From JBAYJY01 sp041664945 (GTDB lineage: Bacteria; UBP15; UBA6099): a stretch of 38,272 bases of DNA. The notes beneath the pieces were generated by a model. The model saw nothing but the letters and a program-made list of their open reading frames with translations. It was not told where the DNA came from and ran no database searches. Positions 30,389 through 38,152 of this stretch are shown in pieces. The stretch lies in assembly GCA_041664945.1 (NCBI GenBank), contig JBAYJY010000021.1, positions 1 to 38,272 of the forward strand, in the 5' to 3' direction. The translations under genes and the position numbers were made by a program. Numbering within the stretch: position 1 is the first letter of the stretch; every line of letters begins with the position of its first letter.

Positions 30389-32695
30389 TTATTTTTTATC
30401 CCGAAGCGATGTGATCTTGGATTTTTTGATGCCGCGTTTCTTGAACTCCGTCGGGTCCGCGGCCGGAGCGGCGCTGTTGGAGACTCTCACCTTGATCGAC
30501 GCCGAGCCTTCAAGCGCCCACTGAGTCCGCTTTTTGGATCTTTTGGCGGATTCCTTTTCCGTGTTTTCCTTTTCTTTTTCGACTGGGTCTTCTTCGTCCC
30601 GCAAGTTGAAATTCAGCGACGATATAGTGGCGACCAGCTCATTGTTCAAGTCGCGCTTGCTGAACTTTTTCAGCAGTTCGTCGAAGCTTTTGTCTTTTTC
30701 CTTCTCTGCGTCGGCGGCGTCCTGTTCCTGCTCGCGCGCGTGCGGTTTCTCCTTGCCGTTGATCTGCATCAGAAAATCGCCGGGCGCAACCGTTTCCTGC
30801 TGTTTCATGCCGGAGAAAACAGAGATGATCGCATTGCCCGGTGAGATATCCCGCGGCACCTTCAGATATATTGTTTCCTCGACAAGTTTGCTTCGGTAGG
30901 GGCGCAACTGAACCTTGATCCCGATTTTCTCGCCGGGCCTTACCGTTGGCGCGGGCTTATTGTCTTTTTCTTTATTTGCATAAGGCGCCGCCTTGGGTTC
31001 GGGGGCTTGATTCGATGTGTTGCCTTTAAGCTTCTTCTCCACAACGGGTTTCGGGTCATGGCCTCCGAGGTCGATGTCAAAGCCGCTGCCAACGCCGGAC
31101 GCGTCCGGATCTTTGCTGTTATCCAGAGAACCGCCGTCGGGAACTTCAATGCCGGGGGCGGAATCGTTTTCGATAGTTCCGTCGCCGCTGTCGTCCGCCG
31201 GATCATCGTTTTCACCGGAAGGCGCCGCGGGTTTGCTTTCGGCGCCAGCCGCCGGCTCATCTTTCGGCGCAAGCTCTGCGCTCTCAATCGAGGCGAACGA
31301 GTTTGTGGAATCTATCTGCACGGCGAGTTCGAGGCCGGACACCGGCGTATCCTTGAAAACATTGTCCTGCACGATGCTCAGCGCGGCGATCAGTTCGGTA
31401 AGCGAGCGGGCCGAGATGTCGTTCCTGTCGTAGAACATATTCTCGCGCTTGAACGAACCGTTGCAGCTTTCGCACAAAAGGGTGAACGACATGTAAGAGG
31501 TTCCGTTTCCGACGCGGTCGATCGTGTTGTCGATGCTCTGAAGCAACGCCATGACGATCAGGTTGATCAGGATGTCCGGATCCTGAACGACTTTGAAGTT
31601 GTAAGATTTCACTTTGTTGATATCGAGGTCTGTCACAGTGATCTTGAGCGGAATAAGTTTCGGGAAAACGTTAAGATGGCCGAGAAGAGCGCTGCCGCGG
31701 TCCTGAACGACTTCGCCGCGGGCAACGCCGGTGGACGCGATCTTGTATGGCATGTCGGAGCTTTTAACGATAGCGTGTATGTAAGCGTCGGCGAGCAGAT
31801 ATTTAACCGGCCCCTTGCGAAAGAACGGATGCCCGAACATCAGAACGTCCTTGCCGTTGATCATCGTGAGAGTTCCGGCGGCGGAGATGTCGATGTCGCC
31901 GCGCACGAGTTGCACGGAAACCGAACTGCCGGGCACAAGCGCCGAGCCGGGCCCGATCTCGCTTGCAGGCATAGAGGAGCCTGCGCTGAGGCCGTCGACC
32001 GGCCGCATCTCGACCCCGTTATCTTCAAAGAACTTTCGGATGTAGGGATAAGTTCGCGCGCTGATGCCGCGGATGGCGACAGGCGCGAGAGCGAACCGGG
32101 CGACAAGAGTGTCCTCGCCGGCGGCGGGCGCATCGTTCTGAACGCGTCCGTATCGGATTGAGCGGTAGCTCTTTCCGGCGTATATGAACGGGCTCTTGAG
32201 CGGAATGAGTCCGGTCCGTGCGGTGTCGTTCATTTTTATTTTCATCATCGACTCAATCGGCGTGACGCCGCCGAGCCGGTGGTCGGTTCTCTCGAACGTA
32301 AGCGCGAGAGCGCCGATAAGCTTGTTGTTGATATAAATCGGAGAGCCGCTCATGCCCATCGATACGCCGCCGTATTTGTCCAGCTCGGGGCCTGTCATCT
32401 CGATAAGAATCAGGGATTCGCCCGAAAGTCCGGCGCCCGGGAGTATGCCGCGCACAACAACGGGAAACTTCTCGACCTTCAGGCCGGCGAAAACCGTCCT
32501 GCCGTAGCCGGTCATTCCTGGCTTCAATTTATCCACAGGCAGAATCTGCTGCGCCGCGCGCGCTCCGGCGCAAAAAAACAATACGATGAATGTCGCCGCA
32601 ATGAGCGCTGAAAGCCTGTTTCCGCGAAAGAGCGGAAAATTATTCCGAAGAGTCCGTCTTTGCGAGGAGCAGAGCGACGAAGCAATCCCGAACAT
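30389..32695 (-). CDS. Secreted SpoIVB-like (S55) peptidase-related protein
   Basis: About 768 residues. Signal peptide (hydrophobic about 29-43, ending AGARA/AQ). S55-like region: VDKLKPGMTGYGRTVFAG, then GMSGSPIYINNKLIGALAL (Ser116), then much later GTLTMINGKDVLMFGHPF (His289). In B. subtilis SpoIVB the His motif comes before the Ser motif; here the order is reversed. An acidic low-complexity stretch (about 460-560, rich in D, G, P, S) leads to a C-terminal part with RPGEKIGIKVQLRPYRS and a charged region. The ATG at 32695 has AAGGA seven bases upstream; the frame is open to an ATG at 32788 with a poorly spaced GAGGA. The first residues translate a copy of dispersed repeat B. Confidence 0.75.
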   Translation of the reverse strand: MFGIASSLCSSQRRTLRNNFPLFRGNRLSALIAATFIVLFFCAGARAAQQILPVDKLKPGMTGYGRTVFAGLKVEKFPVVVRGILPGAGLSGESLILIEMTGPELDKYGGVSMGMSGSPIYINNKLIGALALTFERTDHRLGGVTPIESMMKIKMNDTARTGLIPLKSPFIYAGKSYRSIRYGRVQNDAPAAGEDTLVARFALAPVAIRGISARTYPYIRKFFEDNGVEMRPVDGLSAGSSMPASEIGPGSALVPGSSVSVQLVRGDIDISAAGTLTMINGKDVLMFGHPFFRKGPVKYLLADAYIHAIVKSSDMPYKIASTGVARGEVVQDRGSALLGHLNVFPKLIPLKITVTDLDINKVKSYNFKVVQDPDILINLIVMALLQSIDNTIDRVGNGTSYMSFTLLCESCNGSFKRENMFYDRNDISARSLTELIAALSIVQDNVFKDTPVSGLELAVQIDSTNSFASIESAELAPKDEPAAGAESKPAAPSGENDDPADDSGDGTIENDSAPGIEVPDGGSLDNSKDPDASGVGSGFDIDLGGHDPKPVVEKKLKGNTSNQAPEPKAAPYANKEKDNKPAPTVRPGEKIGIKVQLRPYRSKLVEETIYLKVPRDISPGNAIISVFSGMKQQETVAPGDFLMQINGKEKPHAREQEQDAADAEKEKDKSFDELLKKFSKRDLNNELVATISSLNFNLRDEEDPVEKEKENTEKESAKRSKKRTQWALEGSASIKVRVSNSAAPAADPTEFKKRGIKKSKITSLRDKK
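32656..32687 (-). repeat. Dispersed repeat family B, copy 6, inside a coding region
   Basis: Reverse-orientation B element (TGCGAGGAGCAGAGCGACGA then AGCAATC). On the minus strand it encodes GIASSLCSSQ, residues 3-12 of the S55-like protein under the preferred start. Confidence 0.75.
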
Positions 32696-32903
32696 GGAGA
32701 ATCCTTCATGTTCGCCACGCTTCGCTTTTTGCGCAAGCGTTGTTTTTGATTTATGTAAAAACAAAGTAATCAAAGCAGTCGTTTTCATTTCCTCGTTCCG
32801 CCCAATTGCCCGGCGGATTTCTTCTCCTTCTTCGGCATCCTTTTGATTCGGTTCTTCCCGAGCCCAACATTCAGCGTCTTTAATAAGGACTTAGCAAAAG
32901 AAT

Positions 32904-32931
32904 ATTATATCGGTATGGAGTGGGAAAACAA
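32904..32931 (-). promoter_or_regulatory. Possible promoter for the S55 peptidase-pur-pilT run
   Basis: On the minus strand: -10 TATAAT (32909-32904), 16-base spacer, -35 TTGTTT (32931-32926). It lies between the rtcB stop and the S55-like gene. The rest of this 272-base gap holds only repeat B and the alternative start region. Confidence 0.45.
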
Positions 32932-32967
32932 AGAGTCGCGAAATAAGAGCTATGCGGCACGCCGGGA

Positions 32968-34425
32968 TCAGCCCTTGATGACGACTATGGGACGCAGACG
33001 GGCGACGGCGGTGGCGAGGCCGGCGTTCACGCAGGTGTCAACAACGTGAGTCACGTTTTTATAGGCTTCCGGCGCCTCTTCGAGAATTGATTTCTTGCAT
33101 TTTGCCTGAAGTGTGACGCCTCGCCCGGCGAGACCGGCGAGAATGTCGGCGGCGTTGAAATTCGCTTTCGCGGAGGAGCGGCTTTTCAGGCGGCCCGCTC
33201 CGTGGCAGATCGAGCCGAACGTTTCCTTCATGACAAGATCGGTCCCGAGCAAAACGTAAGACGCCCGGCCCATATCGCCGGGAACGAGAACCGGCTGGCC
33301 GATTGCGCTGTAGCGGTCCGGAATGTCAGGGTGTCCCGCCGGGAACGCCCGCGTGGCGCCTTTTCTGTGCACGCACAGGCGGCGGCGCCTGCCCTCCTGC
33401 GTTTCGTGTTCCTCTAATTTAGCTATGTTGTGGCAGACATCGTAGACGAGATGCATTCCGAGCCGTTCCGCCGGCGCGCCGAACACGCGCTCGAACGATT
33501 TGCGCGCGTAGTGCGTCAGACAGTGGCGATTCGCCCAGGCGAAATTCGCCGCCCCGCACATCGCGTTGTAATAGGCGCGCCCCTCGGGCGAGTTCACCGG
33601 CGCGCACGAAAGCTGCCGGTCCGGAAGGTCTATCCCGTACTTCTGCGCCGCCACGCGCATAAGTTTTATGGAATCCTCGCATATCTGGTGCCCCAGCCCG
33701 CGTGAGCCGGAGTGGATCATTACCGTCACCGTCCCCTTTTCGAGGCCCATGATTCGCGCCGCCCGCTCGTCGAAAATTTCCTCGACCTCCTGAACTTCGA
33801 CAAAATGGTTGCCGGCGCCGAGAGTGCCGAGCTGGTTTGCGCCGCGCTCGCGGGCGCGGCGGCTGATCGGGTCCGTGTCGTCGATCTCAAGCGCGCCGTT
33901 TTCCTCGCAGAATTCGAGGTCTTCCGCCCAGCCGTAACCTTTTTTAACAGCCCACCGCGCGCCTTTGCGCAGCGTCTTCTCGATGTCGCCGCCGCTTAGC
34001 CGGATGTCGCCGCTCTCGCCCACTCCGCACGGAATGTCGCGGAACAGTTGCGCCGCCAGCGCGTCCGCTTTCTCCCTCGCGTCCGCCGCTGAAATGTTGC
34101 TCCGTATCAGCCGCACGCCGCAGTTGATGTCGAACCCGACGCCGCCCGGCGAGATCACCCCGTCGCTCTCCGACATCGCAGCCACGCCGCCTATCGGAAA
34201 CCCGTAGCCGTAATGGATGTCCGGCATCGCGAGTGAGAAGTCCACTATTCCAGGCATCATCGCCACATTCACAACCTGCATCGGCGCCTCGTCCGTCAGC
34301 AGGTCGCTCAAAATCTCAGGCCCGGCGTATATCACGCCCGGAACACGCATGCCTTCGAAACTCGTTCTCGGAATCTTTATCTTGTAGTCCGATAGTTTGT
34401 GTATGCTTTTTTGCCAATCAGTCAT
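32968..34425 (-). CDS. rtcB: RtcB-type RNA ligase
   Basis: 485 residues. GTP- and Mn2+-dependent ligase joining 2',3'-cyclic phosphate or 3'-phosphate ends to 5'-OH ends of RNA. Metal and nucleotide residues are in place: GFDINCG (Asp99, Cys102), GAGNHFVEVQ, IHSGSRGLGHQI, and CHGAGRLKSR, which carries the His that is guanylylated. The EHETQEGRRRRLCVHRKGATRAFP block is standard. AGAGG precedes the ATG. The archease gene lies 61 bases upstream on the same strand, as often found, since archease speeds RtcB turnover. Confidence 0.95.
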   Translation of the reverse strand: MTDWQKSIHKLSDYKIKIPRTSFEGMRVPGVIYAGPEILSDLLTDEAPMQVVNVAMMPGIVDFSLAMPDIHYGYGFPIGGVAAMSESDGVISPGGVGFDINCGVRLIRSNISAADAREKADALAAQLFRDIPCGVGESGDIRLSGGDIEKTLRKGARWAVKKGYGWAEDLEFCEENGALEIDDTDPISRRARERGANQLGTLGAGNHFVEVQEVEEIFDERAARIMGLEKGTVTVMIHSGSRGLGHQICEDSIKLMRVAAQKYGIDLPDRQLSCAPVNSPEGRAYYNAMCGAANFAWANRHCLTHYARKSFERVFGAPAERLGMHLVYDVCHNIAKLEEHETQEGRRRRLCVHRKGATRAFPAGHPDIPDRYSAIGQPVLVPGDMGRASYVLLGTDLVMKETFGSICHGAGRLKSRSSAKANFNAADILAGLAGRGVTLQAKCKKSILEEAPEAYKNVTHVVDTCVNAGLATAVARLRPIVVIKG

Positions 34426-34441
34426 TTGAACCTCTCAGAAA

Positions 34442-34465
34442 TAAAACGGCGTTGGGTCCAACGCC
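34442..34465 (-). terminator. Attenuator-like hairpin between archease and rtcB
   Basis: On the minus strand: GGCGTTG / CAACGCC seven-base stem, GACC loop, then G and TTTTAT. It may end part of the archease transcripts before rtcB, or be a remnant of repeat D, which shares CTTTAGGCGTT. Confidence 0.5.
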
Positions 34466-34486
34466 TAAAGCCACATTAGTCTTGCT

Positions 34487-34891
34487 TCACAGATCGAAAT
34501 AAATCGTTGTTTCGTATCCGTTCAGAGTGCGATCGACGCTCAACATGTGATGAGTGACCGCTTTGATTTCGGCGCTGAGGGACATGCCTCGCGTACGCAT
34601 GCCGCCGACGGTCGCCTTGATGCGCGTCGGCTCGATCAATTCGATCTCCGGCGAGATTGCAAAGAATTTTTTCACCTCGAGCAGGTAAAGCAGTTCGCTG
34701 AGCCAGTCAACGAGCAGTTGTTCCGTTTCGGGCGCTTCCAGTTCGATAATGTGCGATTCAGGCCAGCCTTCCGGAGGCTGTTCGGAGATAACGAAAAACA
34801 TGCCGCGCGCTGCGTCCGCGAACAGCTCAGCGAGCGTTTCGCCGGCGACGTGGATTCCAATGTCCGCCCTGTGATCGACTATCTCAAACAT
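34487..34891 (-). CDS. Archease, RtcB-activating protein
   Basis: 134 residues, standard archease length. DHRADIGIHVAGETLAELFADAARGMF at the N-terminus is the family hallmark (DHxADxxI), with Asp residues thought to bind metal; LLVDWLSELLYL and the C-terminal AVTHHMLSV block also fit. It assists guanylylation of RtcB, encoded next. The ATG at 34891 is chosen because the hallmark must be near the N-terminus; the frame is open to 34978 but that stretch is unlike archease. No Shine-Dalgarno; a perfect -10 box ends seven bases upstream, suggesting a leaderless mRNA. Confidence 0.92.
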   Translation of the reverse strand: MFEIVDHRADIGIHVAGETLAELFADAARGMFFVISEQPPEGWPESHIIELEAPETEQLLVDWLSELLYLLEVKKFFAISPEIELIEPTRIKATVGGMRTRGMSLSAEIKAVTHHMLSVDRTLNGYETTIYFDL

Positions 34892-34897
34892 GTGTAA

Positions 34898-34925
34898 ATT
34901 ATAGATGAAAAAAGAAAATTGTAAC
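34898..34925 (-). promoter_or_regulatory. Predicted archease-rtcB promoter
   Basis: On the minus strand: -10 TATAAT (34903-34898), 16-base spacer, -35 GTTACA (34925-34920). The -35 overlaps the outer arm of the palindrome at 34922-34953. Start expected at the ATG itself. Confidence 0.55.
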
Positions 34926-34953
34926 CTTAGCGGAGAAGCTTCTCCGAGGTTAA
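34922..34953. promoter_or_regulatory. Palindrome between archease and the secreted-protein gene, possible operator
   Basis: Core GGAGAAGCTTCTCC is a perfect 14-base palindrome; outer arms TAACCT / AGGTTA add six pairs with a small bulge. It lies upstream of both divergent starts (34891 and 35002) and overlaps the predicted archease -35. Confidence 0.55.
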
Positions 34954-35001
34954 GCCATTTAAAAATTGCTCCGGTCATGCCGCCATGCTAAACTATACGC
35001 A

Positions 35002-36102
35002 ATGAAACGGCTTCTTGTAATATTACTTTTGCTGATGATTGCGGCGCCGGCGCTCGCGCAGGACTGGAACCTGCCGGCGTCCGAACCAACCGATGTCACC
35101 AAGATGACAACTCGCGAAGTGTGCAACAACGTCTGTTTCGTTCGCGAAAACGGCGGAATGTTCACATGCAGCCAGCAGTGCCGTGGCGATGACGATGTCC
35201 GGCTGCCGGTCGGGTTCGCATTCCTGACTGAAAGGGTGCGGCTTAAAGTGATCCCGCCGATGCTTGAGAAAATCGAATTCGAGCCGCCGAATCCGAAACC
35301 GGGCGATAAAGTGAGTGTGACGATGACGCCGGTGTCGAAGGACCTTGAAACGCAGCGGTTCATTTCCACAAAATTTGTCTACGCGTTCGATTCGCCGAAG
35401 GATTGGATAGCGCTTAAACCGTCGCTGGACCCGCTGAAGGGCGTGTGGGAAACGAGTTTCGAAACGCCGGCCGGCGCAAAAACGCTGTACACTTCCGCGC
35501 GGCTCGGCGACGCCGAAGGCAACACTTACCTGATCGCGCCGTGCAACGTCTCCGGCGACCTGCAAACCACGGAAGATTGCTTTTTCCCGCTCCTCGACGA
35601 CGAGAATTACGAGGACGCGAAATATACGGATATCAACCCGTCGCTCGATTTGCTGAATGTAAAATTCGGAATGGACGACAAAAGATATTATTTCAGGATG
35701 AACATGCGCGGGAAAGTCGATCCCGGCCGCTCCTCGCCGATGAGCGCGAATTACTACATGATAGCGATTTACGCGCCCGGCAAAATGCCTGAGATCGATC
35801 CGTACGGCCACTACTCTTTTATCCTGTACTCGCCTTATCTCGAAACTTCAAACGACTGCAAGATGCTTCTCCGGCGCGGCCCGCAATGGCTTATGGAATC
35901 CGGCTCCGTCAAATGCTGGGTAAATGACAAACAGCTACTTTTCAGCGTGGCCCGCAAGTCGGCGGACATCAACGCCGACGGCGTTTTCGTCATGTATGCC
36001 GCCACCGGCATCATTTTCGACACCTATAACGGAATCATCACCGACTATACCGGAACCGCCGCGGTGCGCGTGAATAAAGGCCCCATAGAACTGGGAAAAT
36101 AG
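35002..36102 (+). CDS. Secreted protein of unknown function
   Basis: 366 residues, family not recognised. Clear Sec signal peptide (MKRLLVILLLLMIAAPALA, cleavage before QDW). The next part holds four Cys within about 30 residues (VCNNVCFV...FTCSQQC), likely two disulfides. A segment around 105-165 looks like an Ig-like domain (KPGDKVSVTMTPVS). The C-terminal half (about 190-366), with SLDLLNVKFGMDDKRYYFRMNM and MIAIYAPG, resembles the beta-sandwich pattern of DOMON/CBM9-like domains, which I infer only weakly. The ATG at 35002 starts the signal peptide; the frame upstream is not signal-like. TTGCTC, 17 bases, TAAACT precede it, with no Shine-Dalgarno. Confidence 0.7.
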   Translation: MKRLLVILLLLMIAAPALAQDWNLPASEPTDVTKMTTREVCNNVCFVRENGGMFTCSQQCRGDDDVRLPVGFAFLTERVRLKVIPPMLEKIEFEPPNPKPGDKVSVTMTPVSKDLETQRFISTKFVYAFDSPKDWIALKPSLDPLKGVWETSFETPAGAKTLYTSARLGDAEGNTYLIAPCNVSGDLQTTEDCFFPLLDDENYEDAKYTDINPSLDLLNVKFGMDDKRYYFRMNMRGKVDPGRSSPMSANYYMIAIYAPGKMPEIDPYGHYSFILYSPYLETSNDCKMLLRRGPQWLMESGSVKCWVNDKQLLFSVARKSADINADGVFVMYAATGIIFDTYNGIITDYTGTAAVRVNKGPIELGK

Positions 36103-36130
36103 ATCTCAAGCATTACGAAATTAAAAGCGG

Positions 36131-36164
36131 CTTTAGGCGTTTGGCCTTGGGCATCAGGCTAAAA
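36131..36164 (+). repeat. Dispersed repeat family D, copy 1
   Basis: GGCGTTTGGCCTTGGGCATC then AGGCTAAAAG, similar to 37441-37470 (GGCGTTGGGCCTTTGGCATC then GGCTTAGGGC). In the gap between the secreted-protein gene and the convergent acyl-CoA dehydrogenase. Confidence 0.6.
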
Positions 36165-36242
36165 GATTAATGATCGGGTTTCGGGTTACGTAAAAAAAAG
36201 ATTGTCGCTTTAGATCTTTCCCGGTTTCCGTTCGACGCTAAT

Positions 36243-36287
36243 TCTTTTCCCTATCTACTATCTACCGTCTGCCATCTACTGTCTTTT
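36243..36287 (-). repeat. Dispersed repeat family C, copy 3, abutting the acyl-CoA dehydrogenase stop codon
   Basis: On the minus strand the TGA (36288-36290) is followed at once by AAAAAGACAGTAGATGGCAG and then ACGGTAGATAGTAGATAGGG. Same unit type, orientation and position relative to the gene as copies at 1301 and 9078. Confidence 0.75.
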
Positions 36288-37424
36288 TCATTTCAGCGCG
36301 TTATTCGCGATGACGATTCTCTGAATCTCGGAAGTGCCTTCGTAAATAGTGGTGACGCGCGCGTCGCGGTAGAGGCGTTCGATTTTGAATTCCTTTGTGT
36401 AGCCGTATCCGCCGTGAATCTGGAGCGCATCGTAAACAATGCGGTTCGCGGCTTCGGTGGCGAATAGTTTCGCAATCGAAGCTTCGAGAGTGAAGGAAAC
36501 CCCGGCGTCTTTGGACAATGCGGCGCTTACCGTGAGAAGGTGCGCGGCTTCGATGTCGCGCAGCGCGTTTGCGATCATCCATTGAATGGCCTGATTGCGG
36601 GCGAGAGAGCGTCCGAACTGCTTGCGCGTGTTCGCATAGTTTACGGCTTCGGCGAAAGCGGCGCGCGCGATTCCGACCGCCTGGGCGGCGATGCCGATGC
36701 GGCCGCTGTCGAGCGCTGTCATGGCGACAGTGAATCCGATGCCTTCCTCGCCGAGAAGGTTTTCGGCCGGTATTTTGCAGTCCTCGAAGTTCAGGCTGAC
36801 GGTGTTCGACGCGCGGAGGCCCATCTTGTCTTCCTCGCGGCCGATCTCGAAACCGGGGGTTCCTTTTTCGACGATGAATGCGGACAGCCCGCGGGCGCGC
36901 TGTTCCTTGTCGGTCCGCGCGATCACTATGAACGTGCTCGCATAGCCGCCGTTCGTAATGAAGATTTTGCTCCCGTTGAGAATGTATGAGTTGCCTTTTT
37001 TCACCGCGCGGGTTGAGACGCTCGCGGCGTCGGAGCCGGATTCCGGCTCGGTGATAGCGAACGCGCCGATGTGTTTGCCGGACGCGAGCGGGACGAGATA
37101 TTTCATTTTTTGTTCTTCGTTGCCGAAGTTGAGGATCGGGCCGCAGGCGAGGTTGCTGACCGCCATCGTGACGGCGGTCGAGGCGCAGGCGAAGGCCACT
37201 TCCTCGATCGCGAGCACGTAAGACACCGCGCTCGCGCCGGCGCCGCCGTACTGCTCGGGAACCATCATGCCGAGCAGGCTGAGCCCGCCCATCTTTTTTA
37301 TGATCTCCGCGGGGAACTCGCCCTCGGCGTCGTTTCGCATCGCGACGGGCTCGATCTCCTTCCGCGCGAAATCGCGAACCATCAATTGTATCATGTGTTG
37401 CTCATCAGTCATTGGAATGGCCAT
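36288..37424 (-). CDS. Acyl-CoA dehydrogenase, short/medium-chain (butyryl-CoA type)
   Basis: 378 residues, the standard length. FAD enzyme that oxidises acyl-CoA to trans-2-enoyl-CoA and passes electrons to ETF. Signature AFAITEPESGSDAASVSTRA (FAD/substrate), ILNGSKIFITNGGYA, ALDSGRIGIAAQAVGIARAA, QIHGGYGYTKEF, and the catalytic Glu in IYEGTSEIQ. The ATG at 37424 has AAGGAG seven bases before it. No etfAB is in the window. A C-type repeat follows the stop directly. The exact chain length preference cannot be read from sequence. Confidence 0.95.
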   Translation of the reverse strand: MAIPMTDEQHMIQLMVRDFARKEIEPVAMRNDAEGEFPAEIIKKMGGLSLLGMMVPEQYGGAGASAVSYVLAIEEVAFACASTAVTMAVSNLACGPILNFGNEEQKMKYLVPLASGKHIGAFAITEPESGSDAASVSTRAVKKGNSYILNGSKIFITNGGYASTFIVIARTDKEQRARGLSAFIVEKGTPGFEIGREEDKMGLRASNTVSLNFEDCKIPAENLLGEEGIGFTVAMTALDSGRIGIAAQAVGIARAAFAEAVNYANTRKQFGRSLARNQAIQWMIANALRDIEAAHLLTVSAALSKDAGVSFTLEASIAKLFATEAANRIVYDALQIHGGYGYTKEFKIERLYRDARVTTIYEGTSEIQRIVIANNALK

Positions 37425-37440
37425 GTCGGCTCCTTAAATT

Positions 37441-37470
37441 GGCGTTGGGCCTTTGGCATCGGCTTAGGGC
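37441..37470 (+). repeat. Dispersed repeat family D, copy 2
   Basis: GGCGTTGGGCCTTTGGCATC and on to GGCTTAGGGC, just upstream of the acyl-CoA dehydrogenase start. Between it and 37540 there is also a small AACGCC/GGCGTT hairpin (37511-37528) without a T tract. Confidence 0.55.
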
Positions 37471-37539
37471 TGAATTTTTAATTCTCTTTTCAGCCTGTTG
37501 CGCAATGTCAAACGCCGTCTTTGGCGTTCAGCATAATCC

Positions 37540-38088
37540 TTACGGCGTATATACAATTACGAGCAGGTCGGCGGTCTTTTTTCCGGGATTGCGCAGTTTG
37601 TGCACGAGGCCTGAATCAAAGTGCAGCGACTGCGACTTCTTCAGGCTGTGCTTCCTGGAGCCGACCTCGATGTCGAGGCGCCCTTCGAGCACATAGATGA
37701 ATTCCTCGCCGGCATGCTTGTACTGAACGCCTTCGTGTTCGGACTCCGGCGGAATTGTGACGTTGAAACCCTTCATGTGGCGCAGTTCGGCGTCCGGCGT
37801 CAGCGTCTTGTACAGGTATGCGTTTTTGCGTTTGTTGAAGCTTTCGGCTTTCCGCTTTTTCGAATCGTCGGTGGCCGAAAGGAAGGCGCCCGAATCCACG
37901 GTCAGAGCGTTTGAAATCTGAATGATGACCGAGACCGGCGGCGTGACCTCGCCGTTTTCGATTTTTTCGAGAAAGTCCACCGTCTGGCCGGTCTTTGCGG
38001 CGAGCGTTTCGAGCGTGATCGAGCCCTTCTTGCGAAGCTTTTTGATTTTTGCCGCGAAATCCTGACTGTGTGATTTTGCTGTCGACAT
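37540..38088 (-). CDS. XRE-cupin transcriptional regulator
   Basis: 182 residues. N-terminal XRE helix-turn-helix (about 12-66: AAKIKKLRKKGSITLETLAAKTG) and C-terminal cupin_2 domain (about 105-180: MKGFNVTIPPESEHEG, HAGEEFIYVLEGRLDIEVG, LHFDSGLVHKLRNPG). Such regulators often sense a small metabolite in the cupin and control nearby fatty-acid or amino-acid genes. Being just upstream of the acyl-CoA dehydrogenase and downstream of the cut-off gene, it may regulate one of them (inference). The ATG at 38088 has a GGGGTG run about nine bases upstream. Confidence 0.9.
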   Translation of the reverse strand: MSTAKSHSQDFAAKIKKLRKKGSITLETLAAKTGQTVDFLEKIENGEVTPPVSVIIQISNALTVDSGAFLSATDDSKKRKAESFNKRKNAYLYKTLTPDAELRHMKGFNVTIPPESEHEGVQYKHAGEEFIYVLEGRLDIEVGSRKHSLKKSQSLHFDSGLVHKLRNPGKKTADLLVIVYTP

Positions 38089-38152
38089 AAAGTGACACCC
38101 CGTTTAACTTTGATGTAAAAACAAAATATTAATAGCGTTTGCGATCCGGCGC

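Noticed and set aside
37511..37528. AACGCC/GGCGTT hairpin as a terminator of the XRE-cupin gene
   Set aside because: Six pairs and no T tract in the minus direction; may only be a fragment of repeat D.
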